From Sphingomonas sp. (lineage in GTDB: Bacteria > Pseudomonadota > Alphaproteobacteria > Sphingomonadales > Sphingomonadaceae): a stretch of DNA of 64,000 nt. Position 1 is the stretch's first letter; each line of letters opens with the position of its first letter. The notes under the pieces were generated by a model. The model did not search any database and had not been told where the DNA came from. It worked only from the letters and a program-made list of their open reading frames with translations. The stretch is from contig NZ_JAFKMA010000003.1 in NCBI RefSeq assembly GCF_017304635.1, forward strand, positions 67,001 to 131,000, in the 5' to 3' direction. This document shows positions 52,761 through 61,060 of the stretch, piece by piece. The position numbers and the translations under genes are program-made.

Positions 52761-53495
52761 ATGAGCGACCAGATTACGCTCGCCGCCGAGACGCGCGACC
52801 GCGGAGGCAAGGGAGCCTCGCGTGAGCTGCGTCGCCAAGGCCGCGTGCCCGCCGTCATCTATGGCATGAAGCAGGACCCGATCTCAATCCATCTGGAGGA
52901 GAAGGCGCTGGTCCGCGCGCTCGGTACCGGGCACTTCATGAACTCGGTGGTGATGATCGAGGGTGCCGGCGGCAAGCCGGTCCGCACCCTGCCGAAGGAC
53001 GTCGCGTTCGACGTCGTGACCGACCGGCCGCTCCACGTCGACTTCCTGCGCATCAGCGAGCATGCGACCGTCCACGTCCAGGTCCCCGTCGTCTTCACCG
53101 ACGAAGAGGAATCGAAGGGCATCAAGCTGGGCGGCGTGCTCAACATCGTGCGCCACGAGCTCGAACTGGTGGTCGACGCCGCCGACATCCCGAGCGAGAT
53201 CGCCATCTCGCTGAAGGGTCTCGACGTCGGCGATTCGATCCACATCTCGAACGTGAAGCTGCCCAAGGGCGCGACGTCGGCGATCGAGGATCGCGACTTC
53301 ACCATCGCGACCTTGGTCGCACCGTCGGCGATGCTGTCCGAGGCGCGCGAGCAGGCCGCCGAGGAAGCCGCGCTGGCCGAGGCCGCGTCGGCCGAGCATG
53401 CCGCCGAGGTGGAAGCCGCCGAAGCCGAAGCCGAAGCCGAAGCTACCGAGGGTGGCGAGGGCGAAGCGGCCGCCGAGGGCGACACCGCCGAATAA
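52761..53495 (+). CDS. rplY: 50S ribosomal protein L25/general stress protein Ctc
   Basis: 244 residues, the long (Ctc/TL5) form. The L25 domain begins [31 protein letters not shown]; the second beta domain includes [20 protein letters not shown]. The C-terminal 50 residues are an Ala/Glu run typical of alphaproteobacteria. It binds 5S rRNA. It is followed by a clear terminator at 53533-53563 and then pth after one small gene. Confidence 0.95.
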   Translation: MSDQITLAAETRDRGGKGASRELRRQGRVPAVIYGMKQDPISIHLEEKALVRALGTGHFMNSVVMIEGAGGKPVRTLPKDVAFDVVTDRPLHVDFLRISEHATVHVQVPVVFTDEEESKGIKLGGVLNIVRHELELVVDAADIPSEIAISLKGLDVGDSIHISNVKLPKGATSAIEDRDFTIATLVAPSAMLSEAREQAAEEAALAEAASAEHAAEVEAAEAEAEAEATEGGEGEAAAEGDTAE

Positions 53496-53532
53496 GCATC
53501 GCGATTGGCGCCGGGCGCCGATCGCTCCTAGA

Positions 53533-53563
53533 AACCTCCGCGAAGCGATTCGCGGAGGTTTTC
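53533..53563 (+). terminator. Intrinsic terminator of rplY
   Basis: Perfect 11-bp stem AACCTCCGCGA/TCGCGGAGGTT with a 6-base loop, followed by TTCTC, 38 bp after the rplY stop. It sits immediately before the ATG of the next gene (53566), which therefore needs its own promoter or read-through. Confidence 0.85.
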
Positions 53564-53565
53564 TC

Positions 53566-53958
53566 ATGGTCAGGACGATGGTGGCGGCGCTCGCCGTTAC
53601 GGCGATGGCGATTGCGCCGATGGGCGCGCGCCCGGCGCGGGCCGCATCGGTCGGCGGGGCGGACACCGATGCCGCGTGCTACCTGTTCTCGTCCTTCCAG
53701 GCGGTGCAGGCGGCCAAGGAACCAGACAAGCAGCGGGCGCTGATCGCGATTGTCGGCTTCTACGCCGCGCGCGTCACGACGACGCATCCCGGCGCCGCGA
53801 CGCTCAAGACCGCGCTCGACACCGCGCAGGCAACCCTGGTCGCGAAACGCGCCGACGCGGCGTTCACCAAGGAACTGATCGCAAGCTGCCTCGACGGGTT
53901 CAACCACGCCAACCAGCGGATCAACGCCATCACCTCCGCCGGCGTGAAGAAGCCGTAG
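53566..53958 (+). CDS. Small secreted protein of unknown function
   Basis: 130 residues with a signal peptide (MVRTMVAALAVTAMAIAPMG, cleavage after about residue 27, ARA-A). The mature part is helical, with two cysteines (AACYLFSS and IASCLDGF). The ATG lies within a few bases of the rplY terminator. No family recognised, although similar small secreted helical proteins next to pth are plausible in sphingomonads. Confidence 0.65.
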   Translation: MVRTMVAALAVTAMAIAPMGARPARAASVGGADTDAACYLFSSFQAVQAAKEPDKQRALIAIVGFYAARVTTTHPGAATLKTALDTAQATLVAKRADAAFTKELIASCLDGFNHANQRINAITSAGVKKP

Positions 53959-53976
53959 CGCTACCCGGACTCGACG

Positions 53977-54552
53977 ATGCAACTCTGGGTGGGGCTCGGC
54001 AATCCGGGCGCGCAATATGCGATGCACCGGCACAATGTCGGGTTCATGGCGGTCGACGCGATCGCCGAGGTGCACGGCTTCGGCGCGGTCAAGAAACAGT
54101 TCCAGGGCTGGACCCAGGAAGGACGCGTCGGTGCCGACAAGGTGATGCTGCTCAAGCCCGCGACCTTCATGAACGAGAGCGGGCGCGCGGTCGGCGAGGC
54201 GATGCGCTTCTACAAGCTGACGCCCGAGGACGTGACCGTCTTCTACGACGAACTCGACCTCGCGCCGTTCAAGCTGCGGGTGAAGCGCGGCGGCGGCGCG
54301 GCCGGCCATAACGGCATCCGCTCGACCATCCAGCATATCGGCGACGCGTTCCGCCGCGTGCGGATCGGGATCGGGCATCCGGGACACAAGGATCGCGTGA
54401 CGGGGTACGTGCTCGGCAATTACGCCAAGGCCGAGATCGACCCGCTGAGCGACCTGCTCGGCGCGGTGGCGGGGGAGGCCGGATGGCTGGCGCAAGGGGA
54501 CGACGTGCGGTTCATGAACGACGTGGCGCTGCGGTTGGGGAATGGGGCATGA
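53977..54552 (+). CDS. pth: Peptidyl-tRNA hydrolase
   Basis: 191 residues. Family motifs: LWVGLGNPGAQYAMHRHNVGF (with the catalytic histidine in RHNVGF), LLKPATFMNESG, VFYDELDLAPFKLRVKRGGGAAGHNGIRS. It recycles peptidyl-tRNA by cleaving the ester bond. Normal length. Followed by a REP copy. Confidence 0.95.
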   Translation: MQLWVGLGNPGAQYAMHRHNVGFMAVDAIAEVHGFGAVKKQFQGWTQEGRVGADKVMLLKPATFMNESGRAVGEAMRFYKLTPEDVTVFYDELDLAPFKLRVKRGGGAAGHNGIRSTIQHIGDAFRRVRIGIGHPGHKDRVTGYVLGNYAKAEIDPLSDLLGAVAGEAGWLAQGDDVRFMNDVALRLGNGA

Positions 54553-54575
54553 CTGTCGTCTCGAACATCCAGCCC

Positions 54576-54640
54576 AGCCCGGCGAAGGCCGGGATTCAGT
54601 ACGGGCCCGCTCACAACTGGACCCCGGCCTTCGCCGGGGA
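54576..54640. repeat. REP doublet between pth and the oxygenase gene
   Basis: Mirror hairpins GCCCGGC-gaag-GCCGGG and CCCCGGC-cttc-GCCGGGG with CAGT/ACTG inner arms. The central bases match the copy at 50617-50687 closely, showing recent spread of this family in the genome. Confidence 0.85.
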
Positions 54641-54664
54641 ACGGCTCACCCGGTATTTCCGCCT

Positions 54665-55243
54665 GTGACCACGCGCCACCTGTTCCCGACGCAATTCTAC
54701 GACGCCCCGCTCGGCGACGAGGCGATGGTCGCGGAACTGGCCGATGCTTGCCACGACCTGGCGCACGCGGACAAAGCGGGGCAGCGCTGGTCGCGCGACC
54801 ACGGCTATCGCGGCTACACGTCCTACGCATCGCTCGACGACCTGCCGCAGCGCGATCCGCGGTTCGCCGATCTGGTGAAGCTGCTCGACCGCCATGTCGC
54901 GGCCTTTGCGCGGGACTGCGCGTTCGATCTCGCCAAGCGGCTCAAGCTCGACAGCCTGTGGGTCAACGTTCTCAAGCCCGGCGGCACGCATTCGGGGCAT
55001 ATCCACCCGCACAGCGTCGTGTCCGGCACCGTCTATGTCGCGGTGCCGCCGGGATCGGGCGCGTTGCGACTGGAGGATCCGCGCCTGCCGCTGATGATGG
55101 CAGCGCCGGGGCGGCCGGATACCTTCGTCTATGTCGAGCCGGCGGCGGGCAGCGTGTTCCTGTGGGAAAGCTGGCTCCGCCACGAAGTGATGCCCAACGC
55201 GGCCAGGCAGGACCGCATCAGCATCAGTTTCAATTATCGGTGA
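54665..55243 (+). CDS. Putative 2OG-Fe(II) oxygenase (TIGR02466-like)
   Basis: 192 residues from a GTG at 54665. The iron-binding pattern appears as THSGHIHPHSVVSGTVYV (His-x-His) and a distal histidine in ESWLRHEVMPN, followed by RISISFNYR with the 2-oxoglutarate arginine. Such proteins hydroxylate unknown targets. It follows pth across a REP element. Confidence 0.87.
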   Translation: MTTRHLFPTQFYDAPLGDEAMVAELADACHDLAHADKAGQRWSRDHGYRGYTSYASLDDLPQRDPRFADLVKLLDRHVAAFARDCAFDLAKRLKLDSLWVNVLKPGGTHSGHIHPHSVVSGTVYVAVPPGSGALRLEDPRLPLMMAAPGRPDTFVYVEPAAGSVFLWESWLRHEVMPNAARQDRISISFNYR

Positions 55244-55289
55244 AGTGTGGCCGCGCTGACCCGATGCTGGGCCGGTGCCGCAACAACTA

Positions 55290-55886
55290 TTAAAACGCGT
55301 AGCGGACCGCGACGGTCGCGACGGGATTGAGCGTCGCCTTGTTCATCGCGCGATCCTGGTCGCGGAACTGGCCGCCGCGGCGCGGGCCGGGGTTGATGCC
55401 GTGCCCGAACAGCGTGCCGCCCTCGATCCCGGCGACCACACCCGGCGCGATCTCCGTGTCATAGCCGACCAGGGCGGCCGGCTGGCGACGGCGATAGATG
55501 CGCTGCTGCAACCCGATGCCGTTCTGGATCATGCGCGGATCGAACAGCAGGCCGTTGGTCGCCTGCTCCGAATCGCGCCAGAAGTTGGTCTTCGCGAAAT
55601 AGCGGTCGCCGACCGAAAAACGGAAACCGGTCTTGGTCGAGGGATAGATGTCGATCATGCCGCCGACGAAGCGCGGGCGGACCATGTCCTTGACCGGGGT
55701 GTAGCCGCCGCGCCGCACCAGCGTCGGCCCGAGCCGGGGACCGCGCGCATTGACCAGGCCGAAGCGCGCCGACGAGACGATCCGCGCCTTCGCGTCGCGA
55801 TCCTGCGCCGCCGCCGGCTGGACGAGTGCGAAAACGCCGGCTGCGAGTCCGGCGAGCGCCAAGATGGTGCGCGAAGCGATAGTCAC
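55290..55886 (-). CDS. Secreted protein, possibly outer-membrane beta-barrel
   Basis: 198 residues from a GTG at 55886. A signal peptide (TIASRTILALAGLAAGVFAL) is followed by a beta-rich region with alternating hydrophobics (GFRFSVGDRYFAKTNFWRDS, NPVATVAVRYAF at the C-terminus). The terminal F of VAVRYAF fits an outer-membrane insertion signal. Function unknown. It is convergent with the oxygenase gene and divergent from the lipoprotein gene at 56106. Confidence 0.7.
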   Translation of the reverse strand: MTIASRTILALAGLAAGVFALVQPAAAQDRDAKARIVSSARFGLVNARGPRLGPTLVRRGGYTPVKDMVRPRFVGGMIDIYPSTKTGFRFSVGDRYFAKTNFWRDSEQATNGLLFDPRMIQNGIGLQQRIYRRRQPAALVGYDTEIAPGVVAGIEGGTLFGHGINPGPRRGGQFRDQDRAMNKATLNPVATVAVRYAF

Positions 55887-56105
55887 TGTCGTCTTGCCCC
55901 TGTGCCGGCGCCCGTCGCATTGTCGCGTGCCGTTATCGGTAAGACGACGTGGCCGGTCCGGACCCGCACTCATGGTTGATAAAAAAGTAACGATTTCCGC
56001 GCCGCCCCATTTCAGGCCTACCGGCCGATGAACGGCGGCCCCAGCAGCGGTTCAGGAACGGCAGGCTAGGGATGCGGGTTTCCGGGGGAGCAGACCGGAG
56101 ACGTT

Positions 56106-57770
56106 ATGATGACGAAATCGATCCTACACCGCCTGTCGGGCGCCTATGCCGCGATCGCGCTGGCCGCGGCGCTGGGCGGGTGCGGCCAGCAGAAGGCGAG
56201 CGACCAGCAGATGACGGTCGCGTCGCTGCCGCAATTGCCGGCGACGTTGCCGTTGGCGGCGGGCCCCGCGACCAACTGGCCGACCGCGCCGCTCGCGACC
56301 GCCCTGCCGGCCGCGCACCGGTTGCGCACGGTCCGCGTCGCCGATCCGGGCGACTATTACGGCTATGCCGATGCCGCCTACGATTATCAGGATGCGCTCG
56401 GTAACGCGCCGCCCGATTATTCGTTCGACTATGGCGGCGTCGATCCCTGGGCGTGGGAGGGTTACGACCAGTCGGTCGTGTTCATGGAGCCGGTCGACGA
56501 CGGCTATCGCTATTATTACTATCGTCCCGGCGCCGACGAGCCCTATTTCGTCCGCGATCCGCATTACGGCTACGGCTATGACGGCGGCTCGCTGGCGGTC
56601 GTCTACGACGATTTCGGCGAGGTGATGCCGTACAGCGATTACGGCCCGCGGCTCGATTACGCGTCGCGTTATTTCATGCGCGGGCGCGACCTGTTCGCGG
56701 CCTCGCGCCGGGCGGAACGGCGCGCGGTGATCGCGGCCGACTGGGCGCAGCACGAAGCGACGATCGCGGACGCGCGCGCACGGTGGGCGAACGCCTTGGC
56801 GGGGCAGGCGCAATGGCGCGACTTCCACGCCCGCACCGAAGCGCGCGACGCCACCTACTGGCGCGAGGAGGACGTGCGCCGCCAGTCCGATGCGCGCCGC
56901 TTCGCCGATTGGCGCGCGCAGGATTTCCGCACGCCGCCGCCGCCGCGCGCGATTCCGCAGGCGTGGACGCGAGCGCCCTGGGCGAGCGACCAGGCGCGCT
57001 TCCTGCCAGCGCGAGCGGAACGAGCGCAGGTCGCCGGTGCGCAGCCGCCGCGCCGCGATGGTCCGGGTGGCCCGGGTGCACCCGGCGGGCCGGACGGCGG
57101 TCGCGTCGATCAACGCGGGCCGGACAATGCGCCTGCCCTTGCCGCCGCTGGCGCTCGCGGGATCGGCGAGCCGAACCGCGGCGGCCGTGAGGGTGCGCCG
57201 ATGGCGGTCGATCGCGGCCCGGCCGGTCGCGACGCCGGCCCGCCGCGCGACCGTGGCAATGCCAATCCCGGCCGCGAACGCGGTCCTGCCGCCGCCAATG
57301 CCCAGCCGCGTGCCGAAGCTCCGCAGGCGGGTCCACGTGGCAATCCACAAGTCGCTCGCGAGCGTGGCCCCGAACGCGGCGGCGCTCGCATCCAGTCGCC
57401 GGCACAGGCGGAGGGCCCACGCGTCCAACGCGGCAACGGCGATGCCGCCCGCGAGCGCGCCCAGCCCCAGCCGCAGATGCAGGCTCGCCCCGAGCAGCGC
57501 GGTGGCGATCGCGGCCAGCCCGCTCGCGCACCCGAAGCACAGCGCGCACCCCGCGCCGAAGCACCTCGCGCGCAGCCTCAACCCAGCGCACCGCGCCCGC
57601 AAGCGCAGGCACAACCGCAACGCGGCGGCGGCGGTGGGGGTCAGCCCGGCGGCGGTCGCCCCGGTGGCGGCGGTGGCGAACACCCGGGCGGTGGCGGCGG
57701 CCATCCCGGTGGTGGCGGACGTCCCGCCGGCGGTGACGGCGGCAAGCATGGCGGCGGGCGGCCCGGCTGA
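56106..57770 (+). CDS. Lipoprotein with tyrosine-rich and very long Pro/Arg/Gly-rich disordered regions
   Basis: 554 residues. Lipobox LGGC (Cys26) after MMTKSILHRLSGAYAAIALA. Residues about 90-200 are rich in Tyr/Asp (GDYYGYADAAYDY, YRYYYYRPGADEPYF, HYGYGYDGG). From about 285 on the protein is almost only Pro, Arg, Gly, Ala and Gln with RGPERGG-like repeats and a final GGGG/HPGG run. It is probably a surface or matrix component. The high-GC low-complexity DNA gives long antisense frames that are not genes. Confidence 0.72.
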   Translation: MMTKSILHRLSGAYAAIALAAALGGCGQQKASDQQMTVASLPQLPATLPLAAGPATNWPTAPLATALPAAHRLRTVRVADPGDYYGYADAAYDYQDALGNAPPDYSFDYGGVDPWAWEGYDQSVVFMEPVDDGYRYYYYRPGADEPYFVRDPHYGYGYDGGSLAVVYDDFGEVMPYSDYGPRLDYASRYFMRGRDLFAASRRAERRAVIAADWAQHEATIADARARWANALAGQAQWRDFHARTEARDATYWREEDVRRQSDARRFADWRAQDFRTPPPPRAIPQAWTRAPWASDQARFLPARAERAQVAGAQPPRRDGPGGPGAPGGPDGGRVDQRGPDNAPALAAAGARGIGEPNRGGREGAPMAVDRGPAGRDAGPPRDRGNANPGRERGPAAANAQPRAEAPQAGPRGNPQVARERGPERGGARIQSPAQAEGPRVQRGNGDAARERAQPQPQMQARPEQRGGDRGQPARAPEAQRAPRAEAPRAQPQPSAPRPQAQAQPQRGGGGGGQPGGGRPGGGGGEHPGGGGGHPGGGGRPAGGDGGKHGGGRPG

Positions 57771-57877
57771 CCGGCGCCCCCGCCGCCTCCCCTCGCCTTC
57801 GCCCGCTTGGGGTGGATTCCGCGGCGCGCGTACCCTAGAGGGCGCGCTTCCTTCCGGACATTCCTTAAGCGAGACCC

Positions 57878-58975
57878 ATGGGCTTCAAATGCGGCATCGT
57901 CGGGCTTCCCAATGTGGGCAAGTCGACGCTCTTCAACGCGCTGACCGAAACCGCGGCGGCGCAGGCGGCCAATTATCCGTTCTGCACGATCGAGCCGAAC
58001 GTCGGTAATGTCGGCGTGCCCGACGCGCGGTTGCAGAAGCTGGCCGCGATCGCTGGGTCGCAGAAGATCATCGAGACGCAGCTGGCGTTCGTCGATATCG
58101 CCGGCCTCGTCCGCGGCGCATCGAAGGGTGAGGGCCTGGGCAACCAATTCCTCGGCAACATCCGCGAAGTGGACGCGATCGTCCACGTGCTGCGCTGTTT
58201 CGAGAATGGCGACGTGACGCATGTCGAGGGCAAGGTCGACCCGATCGCCGATGCCGAGACGGTCGAGACCGAACTGATGCTCTCCGACCTCGAAAGCCTG
58301 GAGAAGCGCGTTCCCAACCTCGCCAAGAAGGCGGCGCAGGGCGACAAGGAAGCGAAGATCGCCGCCAGCGTGCTGGGCCAGGCGCTCGACATCCTGCGCG
58401 AGGGCAAACCCGCGCGCCTGACCGACCCGAAGGACGTCGAGGAAGCGCGCGTGCTGGCGCAGGCGCAGCTTATCACCGCCAAGCCCGTTCTCTACGTCTG
58501 CAACGTCGACGAAGGCGACGCCGCCAACGGCAACACGCATTCGGCGCGGGTGTTCGAGAAGGCGAAGGCGGAGGGGGCCGAGGCGGTCGTCGTCTCCGCC
58601 GCGATCGAGGCCGAGATCGCGACGATGCCGACCGAGGATCGCGGCGAGTTCCTGGCCGAGCTCGGCCTTGCCGAAACCGGCCTCGCGCGCGTCATCACCG
58701 CCGGATACCGGCTGCTCCACCTGCTCACCTTCTTCACCGTCGGTCCCAAGGAAGCGCGCGCCTGGACCGTCCATGCCGGGGCGACCGCGCCGCAAGCGGC
58801 GGGCGAGATCCACACCGATTTCGAAAAGGGCTTCATCCGCGCCGAAACGATCGCCTACGACGATTACGTCGCGCTGGGCGGCGAAGCGAAGGCGCGCGAG
58901 GCGGGGAAGCTGCGGGCCGAGGGCAAGGGATACGTCGTGCAGGATGGCGACGTGATGCACTTCCTGCATAGCTGA
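57878..58975 (+). CDS. ychF: Redox-regulated ATPase YchF (Obg-like)
   Basis: 365 residues. The P-loop GLPNVGKSTLFNAL (9-22), switch region FVDIAGLVRGASKGEGLGN and NxxE-type specificity loop (CNVDEGD) define YchF, which binds ATP rather than GTP. A coiled-coil insert and a C-terminal TGS-like domain (FTVGPKEARAWTVHAG...GYVVQDGDVMHF) complete it. Normal size. The gene is followed by a 285-bp AT-rich non-coding region. Confidence 0.95.
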   Translation: MGFKCGIVGLPNVGKSTLFNALTETAAAQAANYPFCTIEPNVGNVGVPDARLQKLAAIAGSQKIIETQLAFVDIAGLVRGASKGEGLGNQFLGNIREVDAIVHVLRCFENGDVTHVEGKVDPIADAETVETELMLSDLESLEKRVPNLAKKAAQGDKEAKIAASVLGQALDILREGKPARLTDPKDVEEARVLAQAQLITAKPVLYVCNVDEGDAANGNTHSARVFEKAKAEGAEAVVVSAAIEAEIATMPTEDRGEFLAELGLAETGLARVITAGYRLLHLLTFFTVGPKEARAWTVHAGATAPQAAGEIHTDFEKGFIRAETIAYDDYVALGGEAKAREAGKLRAEGKGYVVQDGDVMHFLHS

Positions 58976-59260
58976 AGCAGATCGCTTCCGCGGAAAAGTT
59001 GATCTGCATCAAGAAAACATGTTCTTCTTGACTGAGAGACGTAATGTTTTTGTAAGGAAAGCATCGCGTTCCGAATGAACAACACTGAGCAACCGGCAAC
59101 TTTTCGAACGTCGGGCAAATTGACGGCATTACTGACCCGAAACGATACAGGACGCCTGGACAGCGTTTAAATACGATTAACTTCGATTGACCCGCGAAAG
59201 TTACCCATTACGGGTATCGCAGGCGTCCCATCCGGCGATGCCGCAAGTGGGGAAATTATC
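58976..59260. other. AT-rich intergenic region with palindromes
   Basis: No gene supported. Near the ychF end is a stem GCAGATC/GATCTGC (58979-59013 area), then an imperfect palindrome centred on AACATGTT. Nearer the next gene is TACCC-ATTAC-GGGTA (59203-59217). The base composition is much lower in GC than the rest of the window. It presumably contains the ychF terminator and the PEPxxWA-CTERM gene promoter; I see no clear sigma54 box. Confidence 0.6.
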
Positions 59261-59794
59261 ATGTCATTGTTGAAGATCACCGCGCTCGGCGTGGCCGGGC
59301 TCGCGTCGCTGGCGTTGGCGCCGAGCAGCCAGGCAGCGGTCATCAACTACGCCTTCCAGAACGCCAGCTACGGCGGCAACGGCGACAGCGCGAACCTGTC
59401 GGGCACCTTTTCCTGGGACACGACCAGCAACAGCGTGACGGCGTCGAACATCAACCTGACCGGCGTCGACGCGGGGTCGAACGTGAGCTGCACCAACTGC
59501 TCGACGAACTTCTACAACCCCGAGCATTTCGCGATCAACCTCGGCCCGCAGGCGCTGTACCTGACCTTCGGCAGCTCGCTGTCGAACGGCGGCACGGTCA
59601 ACCTGTCGCTGCGCGCCCCGACTGAAGGCAACCAGCCCGAATATCAGGGTCGGTCGGCGTTCACGACGGTCAGCGGCGCGGCCGTCCAGGTCGCCGCCGT
59701 GCCGGAGCCTGCCACGTGGGGCATGATGATTATGGGCTTCGGCCTGATGGGCGCGGGCCTCCGCAGCCGCAAGACCAAGGTCGCCTTCGCCTGA
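59261..59794 (+). CDS. PEPxxWA-CTERM sorting-domain protein
   Basis: 177 residues. A signal peptide (MSLLKITALGVAGLASLALA) precedes a beta-rich body. The C-terminus is the classic exosortase signal: VPEPATWGMMIMGFGLMGAG followed by the basic LRSRKTK. The protein should be processed by an exosortase, which links it to the XrtA glycan genes at 1-3044. Two cysteines (SCTNCST) are present. Function of the mature protein unknown. Confidence 0.92.
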   Translation: MSLLKITALGVAGLASLALAPSSQAAVINYAFQNASYGGNGDSANLSGTFSWDTTSNSVTASNINLTGVDAGSNVSCTNCSTNFYNPEHFAINLGPQALYLTFGSSLSNGGTVNLSLRAPTEGNQPEYQGRSAFTTVSGAAVQVAAVPEPATWGMMIMGFGLMGAGLRSRKTKVAFA

Positions 59795-59816
59795 TCCGCG
59801 ATCACGTCTGATGGAA

Positions 59817-59850
59817 GGGGGCGTCGGCTGCGGCCGGCGCCCCTTTTCGT
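59817..59850 (+). terminator. Intrinsic terminator after the PEP-CTERM gene
   Basis: An 11-bp stem (GGGGCGTCGGC/GCCGGCGCCCC, one G-T pair) with TGCG loop and a following TTTT run, 24 bp after the stop. It lies between the convergent PEP-CTERM and MerR genes. Confidence 0.85.
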
Positions 59851-59870
59851 TTGCAACGGCGGAAGCGGTG

Positions 59871-60260
59871 CTATGCCCCCTCGAACGCTTTCAGGATCGG
59901 GCACGGCCCCGCCGTCCCGCTGCTGCACTCGCGGGTCAGCCGCACCAGCGCTTCCCGCGCCGTCTGCAACTCAGTGATACGCGCGTCGAGCGCGGCGATC
60001 TGGTGCCGCGCCAGGTCGCGGGCGCGGGCGCGATCCTCGCCGGCGTCCAGCGCCAGCAACTCCCCGATCTGGTCGAGCGTGAACCCGGCGGCCTGTGCCG
60101 AGCGGATGAAGCGCAGCCGCTTGACGTCGCCCTCGTCATACCGCCGCACCTTGGCAAAGGCGCCGTCGCGCGCCGGTTCGGCCAGCAGCCCGCGGCGCTG
60201 GTAATAGCGCACCGTCTCCACTCCGACCCCGCCCGCCGCGGCCAGGCCACCGATCGTCAT
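59871..60260 (-). CDS. MerR family transcriptional regulator
   Basis: 129 residues from the ATG at 60260. The winged-helix start MTIGGLAAAGGVGVETVRYY is typical, with YYQRRGLL and a dimerisation helix. The effector end has CSSGTAGPCPILKAF, a cysteine pair resembling the MerR mercury loop, but the cysteine expected in the helix (MerR Cys82) is replaced by GEDRAR. So it likely senses a metal or thiol, not necessarily mercury. Its promoter at 60282-60313 has MerR-type spacing. Divergent from the glutaredoxin-MauE gene. Confidence 0.88.
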   Translation of the reverse strand: MTIGGLAAAGGVGVETVRYYQRRGLLAEPARDGAFAKVRRYDEGDVKRLRFIRSAQAAGFTLDQIGELLALDAGEDRARARDLARHQIAALDARITELQTAREALVRLTRECSSGTAGPCPILKAFEGA

Positions 60261-60281
60261 CGCACGTTCGACTGACACAGG

Positions 60282-60313
60282 TTGACTCCGTACCATGGTA
60301 CAGCCGCTATAGC
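60282..60313 (+). promoter_or_regulatory. MerR-type promoter with operator dyad
   Basis: A -35 (TTGACT, 60282-60287) and -10 (TATAGC, 60308-60313) are separated by 20 bp, the long spacer characteristic of MerR-activated promoters. The spacer holds a perfect 12-bp dyad GTACCATGGTAC (60290-60301). It lies just upstream of the glutaredoxin-MauE gene and within the divergent region of the merR-like gene. Confidence 0.85.
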
Positions 60314-60319
60314 CCCGAC

Positions 60320-61060
60320 ATGGCGAACGATGCAAAGCGCGCAATGCTGTACCGCATGGTGATGCCCGATCATGTCTGCCCCTATGGCCTGAAGTCCAAA
60401 TGGCAGCTCGAGCGGCACGGCTACACGGTCGAGGATCACTGGCTGCGAACGCGGGCGGAGACCGACGCGTTCAAGGCCGCGCATGGAGTCGCGACCACCC
60501 CGCAGACGTTCATCGACGGGACGCGGATCGGCGGCAACGACGACCTGCGCGGTTTCTTCGGCGGGCATGTGCCGGCAAAGGACGCGACCAGCTACACGCC
60601 GGTGCTCGCGGTGTTCGGCATGGCGGCGGCGATGGCGCTGGCGGCGAGCTTCGCCGCCTATGGCACGCCGCTGACGGTGCGCGCTGGCAAGTGGTTCGTA
60701 GCGTTTTCGATGTGCCTGCTCGCGATGCTGAAGCTCCAGGATATCGACCGCTTTTCGACGATGTTCCTCAACTACGACCTGCTGGCGCGCCGCTGGGTGC
60801 CGTACGCCTATGTCTATCCGTTCGCCGAAGCGCTGGCCGGCGTGTTGATGGCGGCGGGCGCGGCGATGTGGCTGTCGGTGCCGCTCACGCTGGTGATCGG
60901 GACGATCGGGGCGGTGTCGGTGGCGAAGGCGGTCTATGTCGATCGCCGCGCGTTGAAATGTGCGTGCGTCGGGGGCGCGAGCAACGTGCCGCTCGGGTTC
61001 GTCTCGCTGACCGAGAATCTGATGATGATCGCGATGGCGGTGTGGATGGTGGCGAAGTGA
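60320..61060 (+). CDS. Glutaredoxin domain fused to a MauE/DoxX-like membrane domain
   Basis: 246 residues. An N-terminal glutaredoxin-like domain with CPYG (MPDHVCPYGLKSKWQLE) and TTPQTFIDGTRIGGNDDL is followed by four to five membrane helices of the MauE type with a KCACVGG cysteine pair at the end. It may relay electrons or reduce metal/thiols at the membrane. It is under the MerR-type promoter and is coupled to the Met-rich gene (GTGA overlap). Confidence 0.85.
   Translation: MANDAKRAMLYRMVMPDHVCPYGLKSKWQLERHGYTVEDHWLRTRAETDAFKAAHGVATTPQTFIDGTRIGGNDDLRGFFGGHVPAKDATSYTPVLAVFGMAAAMALAASFAAYGTPLTVRAGKWFVAFSMCLLAMLKLQDIDRFSTMFLNYDLLARRWVPYAYVYPFAEALAGVLMAAGAAMWLSVPLTLVIGTIGAVSVAKAVYVDRRALKCACVGGASNVPLGFVSLTENLMMIAMAVWMVAK

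Noticed and set aside
56124-57749. 541-residue minus-strand frame opposite the Pro/Arg/Gly-rich lipoprotein
   Set aside because: The plus frame has a lipobox signal and the minus frame only Ala/Arg low complexity. The plus frame is nonetheless less certain than most genes here.
59871-60260. Calling the regulator a mercury-specific MerR
   Set aside because: The helix cysteine needed for mercury coordination is absent and no merTPA genes are adjacent.
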